Part shown: positions 25,128 through 35,146 of the stretch, piece by piece
Numbering within the stretch: the first letter of the stretch is position 1
Layout: the number at the start of each line of letters is the position of its first letter
DNA from: Bacteroidota bacterium
GTDB taxonomy: Bacteria > Bacteroidota > Bacteroidia > Flavobacteriales > Crocinitomicaceae
Reading direction: 5' to 3'
NCBI GenBank assembly: GCA_029558435.1
Contig: JAKQEZ010000272.1
Span: forward strand, 1 to 45,284
Length of the DNA: 45,284 bases
Translations under genes and position numbers: made by a program
Notes under the pieces: model-generated
What the model was told of the DNA's origin: nothing
Database searches by the model: none
What the model saw: only the letters and a program-made list of their open reading frames with translations

Positions 25128-26129
25128 GTGAAAATTTTGATTGTTCGTTTCAGCTCTATTGGTGATATCGTACTTACAACACCCGTTGTTCGTGCTGTGA
25201 AACAACAATTGAATACTACCGAAATTCATTTTATCACCAAAAAATCATTTGCTTCTTTGTTGGCAAATAACCCACATATTTCAAAGTTATATACTATTGA
25301 GAAGTCAGTGACAGAAGTGTTGGACGAACTTAAAGCTGAAAAATACGACGTTGTTATAGACTTGCACAAAAACATTCGAACATTGCGTTTGAAGCAAGCT
25401 TTGGGTGTTAAAAGTTATGCGTTTGACAAATTGAATTTTCAAAAATGGTTGTTGGTTAATTTTAAGGTGGATAAACTTCCCAATGTGCACATTGTTGAAC
25501 GCTATTTTGAAGCTGTCAAAGAAATTGGAGTTGTCAACGATGGCAAAAACTGCGAATTATTTTTTGATGAAACAGCAAAGGTTGATACCCTAAAATCGTT
25601 TGATTTACAACCAAAATCTTTTGTAGCAGTGGCGGTTGGAGCACAATTTGCAACCAAAGTAATGCCCGAGAAATTGTTGATTGAGGTATTGAAAAAAGTG
25701 GAACATCCCATTGTTTTGTTAGGTGGGCCTACAGATGTTGACCGCGCACGAGCAATTGAAATCGGTTTGCAACAGCATTCTCAAAAAGTAATCAATGCAG
25801 TTAATCAATTTTCTTTAGCCCAATCGGCATCTATTGTTGCTCAATCACAAGTGTTATTGACCCACGATACAGGGTTAATGCACATAGCTACGTGCTACAA
25901 TACCCCCATTGTTAGTGTGTGGGGGAATACCGTTCCAGCTTTTGGAATGTATCCCTATTATCCTTCCAATACCGAATTGTTTAGCATTCACGAAGTGTTG
26001 AATCTTAATTGTCGCCCTTGCTCTAAAATTGGATACGAATCGTGCCCTAAAAAACATTTCAATTGCATGAATTTGCAAGATGTAGCTGGAATTGCACAAG
26101 CAGTTAATCAACGATTTGACCTGTGTTAG
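25128..26129 (+). CDS. Glycosyltransferase family 9 protein (heptosyltransferase-like)
   Basis: A 333-residue GT-B enzyme that starts with GTG: MKILIVRFSSIGDIVLTTPVV is the typical first strand of ADP-heptose:LPS heptosyltransferases. The second domain has VAVAVGAQF, VLLGGPTD, QVLLTHDTGLMHIA and VSVWGNT, the nucleotide-sugar site of GT9. Such enzymes extend the LPS inner core at the cytoplasmic face. The donor and acceptor are inferred only. A C-terminal cysteine set (CRPCSKIGYESCPKKHFNCM) is a common but unexplained feature of this family. Its end overlaps the truC start by 7 nt. Confidence 0.92.
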   Translation: MKILIVRFSSIGDIVLTTPVVRAVKQQLNTTEIHFITKKSFASLLANNPHISKLYTIEKSVTEVLDELKAEKYDVVIDLHKNIRTLRLKQALGVKSYAFDKLNFQKWLLVNFKVDKLPNVHIVERYFEAVKEIGVVNDGKNCELFFDETAKVDTLKSFDLQPKSFVAVAVGAQFATKVMPEKLLIEVLKKVEHPIVLLGGPTDVDRARAIEIGLQQHSQKVINAVNQFSLAQSASIVAQSQVLLTHDTGLMHIATCYNTPIVSVWGNTVPAFGMYPYYPSNTELFSIHEVLNLNCRPCSKIGYESCPKKHFNCMNLQDVAGIAQAVNQRFDLC

Positions 26130-26800
26130 AAATTTTGTTTCAAGACGATTATTTGGTGGCCATCAACAAGCCACATGGATTATTGGTTCATCAATCGCCC
26201 ATTGCCCGAAATGCCGAAGAATTTGCTGTTCAATTAGTACGTGATCAGGTTGGAAAGCGTGTCAATCCCTTGCACCGATTGGATAGGAAAACAAGTGGAG
26301 TTTTGCTTTTTGCCTTTGAAAAAGAAAGTACTCGTTTGGTGCGTGAACAGTTTGAAAACAACACCGTTATCAAAAAATATTGTGCATTGGTGCGTGGATT
26401 TACACCCGATGCAATGACCATTGATTATCCGTTGAAAAACGAAAAAGAGGTGGTGCAAGAAGCGATTACTCATTTTAAAACCTTACACCGTTTTGAAGTG
26501 GATTTACCACATGGTAAACATGCAACTTCGCGTTATTCTTTGGTTGAAGCAACACCAGAAACTGGAAGAATGCATCAATTGCGCAAGCATTTTGCACATA
26601 TTTTACACCCCATTATTGGTGATAGACCACATGGATGCAATAAACAAAACAAATTGTGGTTGGAAAAATATCAGATGAATACCATGTTGTTGCATGCTGA
26701 ATTGTTGGAGTTTTTACATCCAATATCGCATGAAAGAATTCGAATTGAGGCACCAAAAAGTGGTGAATTTGAACGTGTTTTGAATATTTTATCCAAATAA
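26123..26800 (+). CDS. truC: tRNA pseudouridine(65) synthase TruC-like (RluA family)
   Basis: A 225-residue RluA-family enzyme beginning with GTG. The start MLEILFQDDYLVAINKPHG and the spacing of all motifs resemble E. coli TruC, which makes pseudouridine 65 in tRNA. The catalytic aspartate is in HRLDRKTSGVLL, followed by CALVRG, a conserved EATPETGRMHQLRKH substrate motif, and HPIIGDRPHG. There is no S4 domain, unlike RluC or RluD. Family is certain; the TruC label is based on overall resemblance. It overlaps the GT9 gene and lies just upstream of the rimP promoter. Confidence 0.85.
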   Translation: MLEILFQDDYLVAINKPHGLLVHQSPIARNAEEFAVQLVRDQVGKRVNPLHRLDRKTSGVLLFAFEKESTRLVREQFENNTVIKKYCALVRGFTPDAMTIDYPLKNEKEVVQEAITHFKTLHRFEVDLPHGKHATSRYSLVEATPETGRMHQLRKHFAHILHPIIGDRPHGCNKQNKLWLEKYQMNTMLLHAELLEFLHPISHERIRIEAPKSGEFERVLNILSK

Positions 26801-26836
26801 AAATGAAAAAAAAGTAGTTTTATTCAAATAATTCCG

Positions 26837-26844
26837 TATATTTG
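26837..26844 (+). promoter_or_regulatory. Promoter -7 box TATATTTG of rimP-nusA-infB
   Basis: Exact TAnnTTTG match, 63 nt before rimP. Predicted start near 26850 leaves a ~58-nt leader that includes a terminator-like hairpin. Confidence 0.6.
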
Positions 26845-26872
26845 CAACACATTTAAGAACAAAATCAAGAAT

Positions 26873-26898
26873 GAGGGGACGAAAGTCCCCTCTTTTTA
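26873..26898 (+). promoter_or_regulatory. Terminator-like hairpin in the rimP-nusA-infB leader (candidate attenuator)
   Basis: Perfect 8-bp stem GAGGGGAC / GTCCCCTC closed by a GAAA tetraloop and followed directly by TTTTTAT, ending about 10 nt before the rimP ATG. It lies downstream of the predicted promoter, so it would be in the operon's own leader. It could also be the terminator of the truC transcript. Confidence 0.7.
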
Positions 26899-26907
26899 TA
26901 ACCAACA

Positions 26908-27384
26908 ATGATAAACAAGAAAAGAGTAGAAGAGTTGATTAACGAGCGCATTGCAGAATTGAACAATGGTTTGTTTGTGGTAGAGTTATCTATTTCTGCT
27001 AGTAATGTAATTACGGTGGAGTTGGATAAGCACCAAGGAGGCGTTTCTGTTGATGATTGCATTGCTGTGTCGCGCAATATTGAGCACAATTTGGATAGAG
27101 AACAGCAAGATTTTGAATTAAATGTTTCTTCTGCAGGTTTAGACAAACCGTTGCGTGTTTTGCCTCAGTTTATCAAAAACATTGGTAGAACCGTGAAAGT
27201 TGTAAAAATGGACGGTACAAAGTTGGAGGGAGAGTTGAAATCGGCAACAGAAACCGGAATTGTTGTAGAAAACTCTAGAACCGAAAAAGTAGAAGGGAAA
27301 AAGAAAAAAGAAGTTATTGTAGAGCAACATCAATTGCCATTCGATAATATAAAAGAAACGAAAATAGTTATTACATTTAAATAG
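26908..27384 (+). CDS. rimP: Ribosome maturation factor RimP
   Basis: RimP assists 30S subunit maturation. The 158-residue protein has the two-domain layout: an N-terminal alpha/beta domain with FVVELSISASNVITVELDKHQGG and DDCIAVSRNIEHNLD, then NVSSAGLDKPLR, and a C-terminal Sm-like barrel with GRTVKVVKMDG and LEGELKSATETGIVVE. It is the first gene of the conserved rimP-nusA-infB order, with nusA starting 6 nt after its stop. The leader carries a hairpin that may control the whole operon. Confidence 0.95.
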   Translation: MINKKRVEELINERIAELNNGLFVVELSISASNVITVELDKHQGGVSVDDCIAVSRNIEHNLDREQQDFELNVSSAGLDKPLRVLPQFIKNIGRTVKVVKMDGTKLEGELKSATETGIVVENSRTEKVEGKKKKEVIVEQHQLPFDNIKETKIVITFK

Positions 27385-27390
27385 GTCACT

Positions 27391-28626
27391 ATGAATAGCC
27401 TTGAATTAGTAGAATCGTTCTCTGAGTTTAAAGAGTTAAAAAGCATCGACAAACAAACGATGCAACACGTTTTAGAAGACGTGTTTCGTAGCATGTTGAA
27501 GAAAAAATTCAACACAGATGAACACATCGATATCGTTGTAAATATCGATAAAGGAGACGTTCAAATATTTTTGAATAAAGAAATTGTAGACGATGGAGAA
27601 GTAGAAGATCCAAACATGGAGATTGCCTATTCGGATGCAATTAAAATTGAACCAGATTTTGAAATTGGTGAAGAAGTAACAGAAGAATTTAAGTTTGAGG
27701 ACTTTGGTCGCAGAAACATTCTTTCTTTGCGTCAGAACTTGATTTCAAGAATCTTGGAATTGGAAAAAGACAATTTATACAAAGTTTACAAAAGCCGTAT
27801 TGGAGAAATTATTACGGGAGAAGTTTATCAAACTTGGAAAAAAGAAATTTTGGTATTGGACGACGAAGGTAATGAATTGATTTTGCCTAAATCAGAGCAA
27901 ATTCCTTCTGATTTCTTCAAAAAAGGAGAAGCTATTCGTGCAGTTGTTTACAAAGTAGATATGCGCAATTCTCAACCAACAATTATTCTTTCTAGAACAG
28001 CACCTGAATTCTTGGAGCGTTTGTTTGAATTGGAAGTTCCAGAAGTATTTGATGGCTTGATTACCATTAAGCGTATTGTTCGTGAACCAGGAGAAAGAGC
28101 AAAAGTTGCGGTTGAATCATACGATGACCGCATTGATCCAGTTGGAGCTTGTGTTGGTATGAAAGGTTCTCGTATTCATGGAATTGTTCGTGAGTTAAGA
28201 AATGAAAATATTGACGTAATTAACTTTACAACCAATCCTCAATTGTTTATTCAAAGAGCGCTTTCACCAGCAAAAATTTCATCTATTGAAATTGAAGAAG
28301 AAGAGAAAAGAGCGCGTGTTTATTTAAAACCAGATCAAGTTTCTTTAGCTATCGGTAGAGGAGGTCACAATATCAAATTGGCTGGAAAATTAACAGGATA
28401 CGAATTAGATGTTTACCGTGAAGGCGAAGTAGATATTGATGATGTTGATTTAGATGAATTCGTTGATGAAATTGATGGCTGGATTTTGGATGAATTGAAG
28501 GCAATTGGTTGTGATACAGCGAAATCTGTGTTAGAATTGAGTGTTCAAGATTTAGTTCAACGAACAGACTTAGAAGAAGAAACAATCGAAGAAGTATTAA
28601 AAATCCTACGTTCAGAGTTCGAATAA
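27391..28626 (+). CDS. nusA: Transcription termination/antitermination protein NusA
   Basis: NusA binds RNA polymerase and controls pausing, termination and antitermination. The 411-residue protein has the N-terminal polymerase-binding domain (1-~125), S1 domain (~130-200, with GEIITGEVY), and two KH domains, the first with DPVGACVGMKGSRI and the second with VSLAIGRGGHNIKLA. A single short helix-hairpin-helix C-terminal region follows (KAIGCDTAKSVLEL), unlike the E. coli protein, which has two acidic repeats. It is between rimP and infB. Confidence 0.97.
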   Translation: MNSLELVESFSEFKELKSIDKQTMQHVLEDVFRSMLKKKFNTDEHIDIVVNIDKGDVQIFLNKEIVDDGEVEDPNMEIAYSDAIKIEPDFEIGEEVTEEFKFEDFGRRNILSLRQNLISRILELEKDNLYKVYKSRIGEIITGEVYQTWKKEILVLDDEGNELILPKSEQIPSDFFKKGEAIRAVVYKVDMRNSQPTIILSRTAPEFLERLFELEVPEVFDGLITIKRIVREPGERAKVAVESYDDRIDPVGACVGMKGSRIHGIVRELRNENIDVINFTTNPQLFIQRALSPAKISSIEIEEEEKRARVYLKPDQVSLAIGRGGHNIKLAGKLTGYELDVYREGEVDIDDVDLDEFVDEIDGWILDELKAIGCDTAKSVLELSVQDLVQRTDLEEETIEEVLKILRSEFE

Positions 28627-28690
28627 TCGGATTCATGTAGTATATTTAGGCACGATTTATAAAAAAACAAATTAAAAGGACGCACAATTT

Positions 28691-31468
28691 ATGGCGGGAA
28701 AACCAATAAGATTAGGAAAAGCAGCAGGTGAGCTAAATGTGGGAATTTCCACATTGGTTGAGTTTTTGGACTCAAAAGGCGTTAAAATTGAAAATAATCC
28801 CAATTTCAAATTGGAGGAGGAGCATTTTAACCTATTGAGACAAGAATTCGCTGCTGACCATGACTTAAAGGAACAAACAAAACAGAATCCGATTAAACGC
28901 GAAAAAAGAGAGTCCGTTTCATTGAAGGATACACGTGAAGTAGAAGCTCCAAGCCATGATGACGATGAGGACGATGAAGTAGAACTTCCAATTAAGGAAA
29001 CTCCAAAAGTTGTTGTTCCAGAACCTCCTGTAGCTAAAGTTGAAATAACCGAAGAAACACCGGTTGTTGATGACAATAGTCCTGTGAAAGTTATTGGAAA
29101 AATCGACCTTGACGCATTGAACACAAAAACGCGTCCGGATAAAAAGAAAAAAGAAGACGAGGTTGCTCCTATTAAAGAAGAACCAAAGGTTGAAACTAAA
29201 GTTGAGCCTAAGATTGAAGAAGAAAAAGTTGTTGCACCTGTAGAAGAAGAGAAAATTCCAGAAATTGTTGAGAAGGTTGAAGACCAACCAGCAGAAGAGC
29301 CGGAAGAAATCGAAACAATTCGTGTGCAAAGTCAAACTTTGTCTGGACCTAAAATTTTGGGTAAAATTGAATTACCAGTTGAAAAGCCAAAATCCAATGA
29401 TAAAGGAGGCGATAAAAATGCTGACAAAAAGAAAAGAAAACGCATCAAGAAAATTGATGTAAACAAACAAGCTCAGCAACAGCAACAAGGTCAAAACCAA
29501 CAACAAGGTCAAAACAAAGGGAACAATAAGTTTAAAAAAGGCGGTGCTCCGATTGAACGCCCTGAGATTTCTCAACAAGATATTGAAAAAGAAATCAAAG
29601 ATACATTAGCTCGTTTGTCAAGCAAAGGTGCTAAATCAAAAGGTGCCAAAAACAGAAAAGCAAAACGTGATGTTTTTGCACAACGCCGTCAAGAGGAAGA
29701 GTTAGCAGCAGAATTAGACAGTAAAATATTGAAATTAACGGAATATGTTACTGTTTCTGAGTTAGCAAACATGATGAATGTTTCACCGACACAAGTTATT
29801 TCTGCTTGTATGTCATTGGGTATTTTTGCTTCTATCAACCAACGATTGGATGCTGAAACTATTCAAATTGTAGCAGATGAATTTGGTTTTGATACTGAAT
29901 TTGTAAGTGCAGAAGTACAGGATGCAATTCCAGTGGTTGAAGATAAAGAAGAAGATTTAATTCCACGTCCACCAATTATTACGGTAATGGGACACGTTGA
30001 CCATGGTAAAACATCCTTGTTGGATAAAATTCGTAATGCACATGTTACAGCGGGTGAGGCAGGTGGAATTACACAGCACATTGGGGCTTATTCGGTTGTG
30101 AAAGATGGCAAAAAGCTTACGTTCTTAGATACTCCAGGTCACGAAGCCTTTACGGCGATGCGTGCACGTGGTGCTCAAGTTACAGACGTAGCGATTATCA
30201 TTGTAGCAGCAGATGATGATGTGATGCCTCAAACAAAAGAAGCGATTTCACACGCTCAAGCGGCTGGTGTACCGATGGTTTTTGCAATTAATAAAATTGA
30301 TAAACCTGGTGCAAATCCTGATAAAATCCGTGAGCAATTATCGCAAATGAATATTTTGGTGGAAGAGTGGGGTGGACCTTACCAATCACAAGAAATTTCT
30401 GCTAAACAAAACTTGAATATTGATGCATTACTTGAAAAAGTATTGTTAGAAGCTGATATATTAAATCTACGTGCTAACCCGAACAAAAACGCATTAGGTG
30501 TTGTTATTGAATCATCTTTAGATAAAGGAAAAGGTTATGTAACCAATATGTTGGTTGAATCTGGTACTTTACGTGTAGGCGATGTCGTTTTAGTCGGTAG
30601 ATATTATGGTAAAGTTCGTGCAATGCACGATGAAAATGGTAAATCTTTAAAAGAAGCCGGCCCAGCAACGCCAGTATCTATTTTAGGTATTGGTGGTGCC
30701 CCAAATGCGGGTGATAAGTTTAACGTGATGGATGATGAGCGTGAGGCTAAAACAATTGCATCTAAACGCGAACAGTTGTATAGAGAGCAAGGTTTACGTG
30801 CAACTAAGCATATTACGTTGGATGAAATTGGACGTCGTTTGGCAATTGGTGACTTTAAAGAATTGAACATCATTGTGAAAGGTGACGTGGATGGTTCTGT
30901 TGAAGCATTATCTGACTCATTATTGAAATTATCAACTGAAGAGATTCAAGTTAACATTATTCACAAAGGTGTAGGTGCAATTTCTGAAGCCGATGTAAAC
31001 TTAGCTTCTGCATCGGATGCAATTATTATTGGTTTCCAAGTTAGACCAGTTGTTTCGGCTCGTAAATTAGCAGAAAATGAGCAAATAGATATTCGTTTGT
31101 ATTCTGTAATTTACAAGGCAATTGAAGAGATTAAAGCTGCAATGGAAGGAATGTTATCTCCTGATATTGAAGAACAAGTTATTGGTTCAGCTGAAATTCG
31201 TGAAACTTTCAATATTTCAAAAGTTGGTACAATTGCAGGATGTTACGTATTGGATGGACTTATCAAAAAGTCAGCTAAAATCCGCTTGATTCGTGATGGT
31301 ATTGTAATTCATACAGGAACATTAGGATCATTGAAACGTTTCAAAGACGATGTGCGTGAAGTAAAAAACAACTATGAATGTGGTTTGAATATTGATAAAT
31401 TCAACGATATTCAAGTAGGTGACATCATTGAGGCATTTGAAGAAGTAGAAGTTGCAAGAAAATTGTAA
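28691..31468 (+). CDS. infB: Translation initiation factor IF-2
   Basis: IF-2 delivers fMet-tRNA to the 30S subunit and promotes subunit joining. The 925-residue protein has an IF2_N domain at 1-50 ([19 protein letters not shown]), a long charged and Gln-rich linker (about 60-340), a second IF2_N (~350-405), and the GTPase with G1 GHVDHGKT from G434, DTPGHEAF, and NKID; then domains II, III and IV. A Gln-rich run at 29470-29515 includes a short direct repeat of QQGQN units. A strong terminator follows, ending the operon. Confidence 0.98.
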   Translation: MAGKPIRLGKAAGELNVGISTLVEFLDSKGVKIENNPNFKLEEEHFNLLRQEFAADHDLKEQTKQNPIKREKRESVSLKDTREVEAPSHDDDEDDEVELPIKETPKVVVPEPPVAKVEITEETPVVDDNSPVKVIGKIDLDALNTKTRPDKKKKEDEVAPIKEEPKVETKVEPKIEEEKVVAPVEEEKIPEIVEKVEDQPAEEPEEIETIRVQSQTLSGPKILGKIELPVEKPKSNDKGGDKNADKKKRKRIKKIDVNKQAQQQQQGQNQQQGQNKGNNKFKKGGAPIERPEISQQDIEKEIKDTLARLSSKGAKSKGAKNRKAKRDVFAQRRQEEELAAELDSKILKLTEYVTVSELANMMNVSPTQVISACMSLGIFASINQRLDAETIQIVADEFGFDTEFVSAEVQDAIPVVEDKEEDLIPRPPIITVMGHVDHGKTSLLDKIRNAHVTAGEAGGITQHIGAYSVVKDGKKLTFLDTPGHEAFTAMRARGAQVTDVAIIIVAADDDVMPQTKEAISHAQAAGVPMVFAINKIDKPGANPDKIREQLSQMNILVEEWGGPYQSQEISAKQNLNIDALLEKVLLEADILNLRANPNKNALGVVIESSLDKGKGYVTNMLVESGTLRVGDVVLVGRYYGKVRAMHDENGKSLKEAGPATPVSILGIGGAPNAGDKFNVMDDEREAKTIASKREQLYREQGLRATKHITLDEIGRRLAIGDFKELNIIVKGDVDGSVEALSDSLLKLSTEEIQVNIIHKGVGAISEADVNLASASDAIIIGFQVRPVVSARKLAENEQIDIRLYSVIYKAIEEIKAAMEGMLSPDIEEQVIGSAEIRETFNISKVGTIAGCYVLDGLIKKSAKIRLIRDGIVIHTGTLGSLKRFKDDVREVKNNYECGLNIDKFNDIQVGDIIEAFEEVEVARKL

Positions 31469-31491
31469 TATTCTAAAGATTGAAATAAACC

Positions 31492-31522
31492 AAAAAGCTA
31501 TCTGAAAAGGTAGCTTTTTTTA
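31492..31522 (+). terminator. Intrinsic terminator after infB
   Basis: Stem AAAAAGCTATC / GGTAGCTTTTT with one G-U pair, a short GAAAA-type loop, and a run of seven T. It closes the rimP-nusA-infB operon. Confidence 0.85.
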
Positions 31523-31525
31523 TAC

Positions 31526-34500
31526 CTATAAGAGGGGTAGTTCAATAATGAATGTGGTGCCTTTGTTGACTTCCGATTCAAAATATATATTTCCTTTGTG
31601 GTTTTCTATAATTTGTTTCACCATTGCCAATCCTATTCCAGAACCGTTTGATTTAGTCGTGAAATAGGGCACAAATATTTTTGATTGCTGAATTTCAGGA
31701 ATTCCAACTCCATTGTCGTTTACAGAAATCTTAATTAGTGTAGCTGTCTTTAGAATTTCAATAACTATTTTCCCATCTGTTTTGTTAGATATAGCTTGGC
31801 AACTGTTTTTTATCAAGTTGTTAAAAACACGCAAAAGCTGGTCTTTGTCACCATTAACAATACATTGCTCAGGTCCAGTAATTATAATTTCAAATTGGCT
31901 TCCTTCACTGAATAATTCGGCAGCATTGCGTATCAATGAAACGATGTCTATTGCATTGAACTCTGCTTTTTGCATTTTTGCAAAGTTGGAAAATTCATTG
32001 GCTATTTTTGTCAATGCATCAATTTGTTCAATCAAGGATTGGCAAACACGGTTAATTTTATTCTGGGCATTTTCATCATTTGGATCAAAAGATCGCACCA
32101 AATGTTGAACTGATAATTTCATGGGTGTCAATGGGTTCTTAATTTCATGCGCCACTTGTTTGGCCATATCGCGCCATGCCGATTCACGTTCGCTTTGAGC
32201 TAATTGCTGGGCTGCATATTCTAATTCATCAATTTTTTTGTTATAACTTTTTACGAGAGCACCAATCTCATCATTTTTTGAATAATTAATGTATTGATTG
32301 GATTTTCCAAGGTGAATATTGGATAAATAGCTTTGAAGCATGTGTAATGGGTTCGTAATCCAACTTGCAGCAAAAATGGCTATAATAACTGATCCTGCTA
32401 TTAGTAACACAAAAACACTTATGATAGACATTAAAAATTGTTGGATTTGATGTTCCACTTCCTCTTGTTGACCAAAGTGCTGTAAATTAATGAATCCTAT
32501 AGTTTTACCTAGTTTGTTATAAAGCGGAGCATAGGCAGAATTGTAGTTAAGACTTCCAATATTTTCTGTATGAATAAACTCACTTTTATCCATTAATATT
32601 AATTCTTTTTTTGCGATTGGATTAATTTGTTCACTCAATAATCCACTATTAAATACATTTGGACGAGAGGTACTAATTAAAAATCCATTTCTATCATAAA
32701 CATTTATGTCGGTATTAAATATTTTCGAAATTCCAATTAATTGATAATTGATAAAAGAACCGTTTTCTTGAATAGTTAGCTTTTTTTCTTTATTAATCAA
32801 TGGTGATAGTTCATCTTCAACAGAATGCACTTTTTCTTTTAGTGAAATTTCTGAAAAGGAACTGTATTGATTTTTAATAAAAATTCCACTACTTATAGCA
32901 GAAACAACCAAAGCAACCACCACAATTGCTATTAATGTAAATTGTATTTTAGTGGATAATGTCAGTGAATTGAACGTAAAAGAAGTTGAGTAATAACGGA
33001 AATATATTGGCAATAATAATAAACCGAAAAAACAAAACAGATAGGAAAATGATGTAATGGTGTCCAGCCAAGTTATATTGATATTAGAGAGTACAACAAC
33101 ATCATTTTTAGATTTGAATTGAATAAGATGGTTGTATCCATTCAAATTAAAATTATCTAAATGTTTAAAATTATCTTTTCTTAATCCTCTTAATGAATTG
33201 GGATAGTTGTAACTTCCAAATTGAGATACCAAACGGTTGTTATGATATTTTGCAATAGAATAATTATCTAAATGATGTAAAGCTGTTGATTCAGAAGATA
33301 TTAAAAGTCGTGGATAACCAATTTCTTCTGGAATTTTCTTAGATTTTAACGTAACAAACAAAGTTGCTAGTTCGCCATTTCTTCCGTTTATTTGTTCACG
33401 AATGATGTAGCTATACTGGCCAATATAGTCTGAAATATAATGGATAGAAGGTACTATTTCTGATTGAATTCCATGATTGTTGACATAATCATTGAGGTTG
33501 TTTAATAAATCATCAGAATTACCTTGTAAGTTTAAGAGAGAGCCACCATTAACATTAAAAAGGAAGAATTTACATTCATAACGTTCCCAAAATCCATTGA
33601 AATGGCGACGCTCCATTGCTCTTTCAAATTCTCTAAAATTTAATTGAAAACCTGCACTAATCATTTGTTGTAAAAAACGATCATTGCGGATAGATTTCAC
33701 TAAATTGGAATATTCTAGCTCTGTAACAATGTCTTTTTCTATCAATAATTGATTGGCATACAATTCTTTTTCACTCTTACTTCTTTTTTGACTTAAATCA
33801 TTGATTATATGTGCATTTGCAAAAGCATAAAGGGCCAGCATTATCATTCCCAATATCAGATGCTTTTGGTTAAATTCTTTGTATTCAAGCAATGCGATTG
33901 AAAGAACAAATAACAAAGGGAAAAATGATGTTGCTAATGTTTCGTTATTGATATAAAATTGATGAGCAATAACATAAGAAATTCCAAATATCAACTGTAT
34001 TGTAAAGAATTTATTGAGCGAATAAAAGTTGTTTTTTATAAGTCTAACAATGGTTTTATTAATTAAGAAATACATAAAACCAATAATTGCCATACTAATT
34101 ATTGCAATGATTGAATACACGTTGATTTTAAACAATTCTTCTATATGAAGGGGAATACTAGAGTTTTCAATTAATCCTTGAAAGAAAAAAAGTAGTATTT
34201 GCCACACAATATATGGCAGAGCACAAACAATATAAAACCAAAACTTGTTGATTTTGAGTTTAGAAGTTCCCAATCGTTTATAAACAAAATAGCTGACAAT
34301 AAATAAAGTGAGGATGTTGATGTTGTATTCTAAAAAATTGGGGAATAATTCATTAGTTCCATACAAACTTGGGCTATACAACTCAGAATTTCTAAAAAAT
34401 CCAAACCATTCAAAATGCAATGAGCAATACCTAATGCAAATTAATGTTACTGGGTACAACCAAATTAGATGAGATTCAATTCTTAGAACTAACTGTGTTA

Positions 34501-35143
34501 TTTTAAGAAAAATAAGTGATAACCATAGAATCATTAAGCAAAAAAGTACAATTGTATCTACTAATGAAATAGGCTGATATTCATTGACTAGAATAGAAAA
34601 TACATATTTTTTATCATGGTTATATATTGGAAATCCAACAGATTCATCCAAAGAGATGGATGATTTGACTTTTGGGTTTAGTTCATTCGAAAAATCATTT
34701 TCTAAATATTCGTTCACATAAGAATATTCATTTTTTATAAGAAATGAAAGTGTATATGAATAAGCACCCTTTTGATACGATTGAGCATAATACCAGCCAT
34801 TTTGTGCTTTTATTAAGCCATTTGCTGGAAATTGTATATCCTCAAATTTTGAAACAGGAATTTTATTGGTGCTCCAATAAATTAACGTGTCTTGTTTATA
34901 TACATGTAAATTAATAGCTTTTTTTAAAGCTATTTCATCAAATTTTTGATTGGAATTTATCGCATTATCAACTTTAATTTTATGTTGCTGTAACGAATTT
35001 TCTAGTTGCTTAAAATTCGCTCTAACTTTATTTAATTCACGATAATGATTGGTAGAAAATAATTGAAAGTAAAGTACAAGGAAAGCCACTCCAACGATTA
35101 GGATGGTAAGCCAACTACTATATTTTGAAATTATTTTTTTCAT
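31526..35143 (-). CDS. NtrY-like transmembrane sensor histidine kinase
   Basis: A large 1205-residue kinase. The N-terminus is a membrane anchor followed by an extracellular region (~40-180), then a cluster of hydrophobic helices (about 195-450), another large soluble region (~455-690), two further helices around ~700-770, a sensor domain (~775-910), a helix at ~910-935 and HAMP (ITNPLHMLQSYL). The HisKA motif AHEIKNPLTPMKLS has the phosphorylated H999; the ATPase domain shows NLIKNSCQAI, DNGVGIP and GSGIGLAM. The last part resembles NtrY-type kinases. No response regulator is adjacent. It follows an LD-carboxypeptidase gene by 3 nt. Confidence 0.9.
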   Translation of the reverse strand: MKKIISKYSSWLTILIVGVAFLVLYFQLFSTNHYRELNKVRANFKQLENSLQQHKIKVDNAINSNQKFDEIALKKAINLHVYKQDTLIYWSTNKIPVSKFEDIQFPANGLIKAQNGWYYAQSYQKGAYSYTLSFLIKNEYSYVNEYLENDFSNELNPKVKSSISLDESVGFPIYNHDKKYVFSILVNEYQPISLVDTIVLFCLMILWLSLIFLKITQLVLRIESHLIWLYPVTLICIRYCSLHFEWFGFFRNSELYSPSLYGTNELFPNFLEYNINILTLFIVSYFVYKRLGTSKLKINKFWFYIVCALPYIVWQILLFFFQGLIENSSIPLHIEELFKINVYSIIAIISMAIIGFMYFLINKTIVRLIKNNFYSLNKFFTIQLIFGISYVIAHQFYINNETLATSFFPLLFVLSIALLEYKEFNQKHLILGMIMLALYAFANAHIINDLSQKRSKSEKELYANQLLIEKDIVTELEYSNLVKSIRNDRFLQQMISAGFQLNFREFERAMERRHFNGFWERYECKFFLFNVNGGSLLNLQGNSDDLLNNLNDYVNNHGIQSEIVPSIHYISDYIGQYSYIIREQINGRNGELATLFVTLKSKKIPEEIGYPRLLISSESTALHHLDNYSIAKYHNNRLVSQFGSYNYPNSLRGLRKDNFKHLDNFNLNGYNHLIQFKSKNDVVVLSNINITWLDTITSFSYLFCFFGLLLLPIYFRYYSTSFTFNSLTLSTKIQFTLIAIVVVALVVSAISSGIFIKNQYSSFSEISLKEKVHSVEDELSPLINKEKKLTIQENGSFINYQLIGISKIFNTDINVYDRNGFLISTSRPNVFNSGLLSEQINPIAKKELILMDKSEFIHTENIGSLNYNSAYAPLYNKLGKTIGFINLQHFGQQEEVEHQIQQFLMSIISVFVLLIAGSVIIAIFAASWITNPLHMLQSYLSNIHLGKSNQYINYSKNDEIGALVKSYNKKIDELEYAAQQLAQSERESAWRDMAKQVAHEIKNPLTPMKLSVQHLVRSFDPNDENAQNKINRVCQSLIEQIDALTKIANEFSNFAKMQKAEFNAIDIVSLIRNAAELFSEGSQFEIIITGPEQCIVNGDKDQLLRVFNNLIKNSCQAISNKTDGKIVIEILKTATLIKISVNDNGVGIPEIQQSKIFVPYFTTKSNGSGIGLAMVKQIIENHKGNIYFESEVNKGTTFIIELPLL

Positions 35144-35146
35144 TTT

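Noticed and set aside
28919..29335. Long ORF on the strand opposite infB
   Set aside because: Low-complexity Phe/Asn-rich product mirrors the charged linker of infB; it is a shadow frame.
29470..29520. Repeat in infB as a possible minisatellite or CRISPR-like unit
   Set aside because: Short Gln-rich coding repeat in a disordered linker; there are only two units and no spacers.
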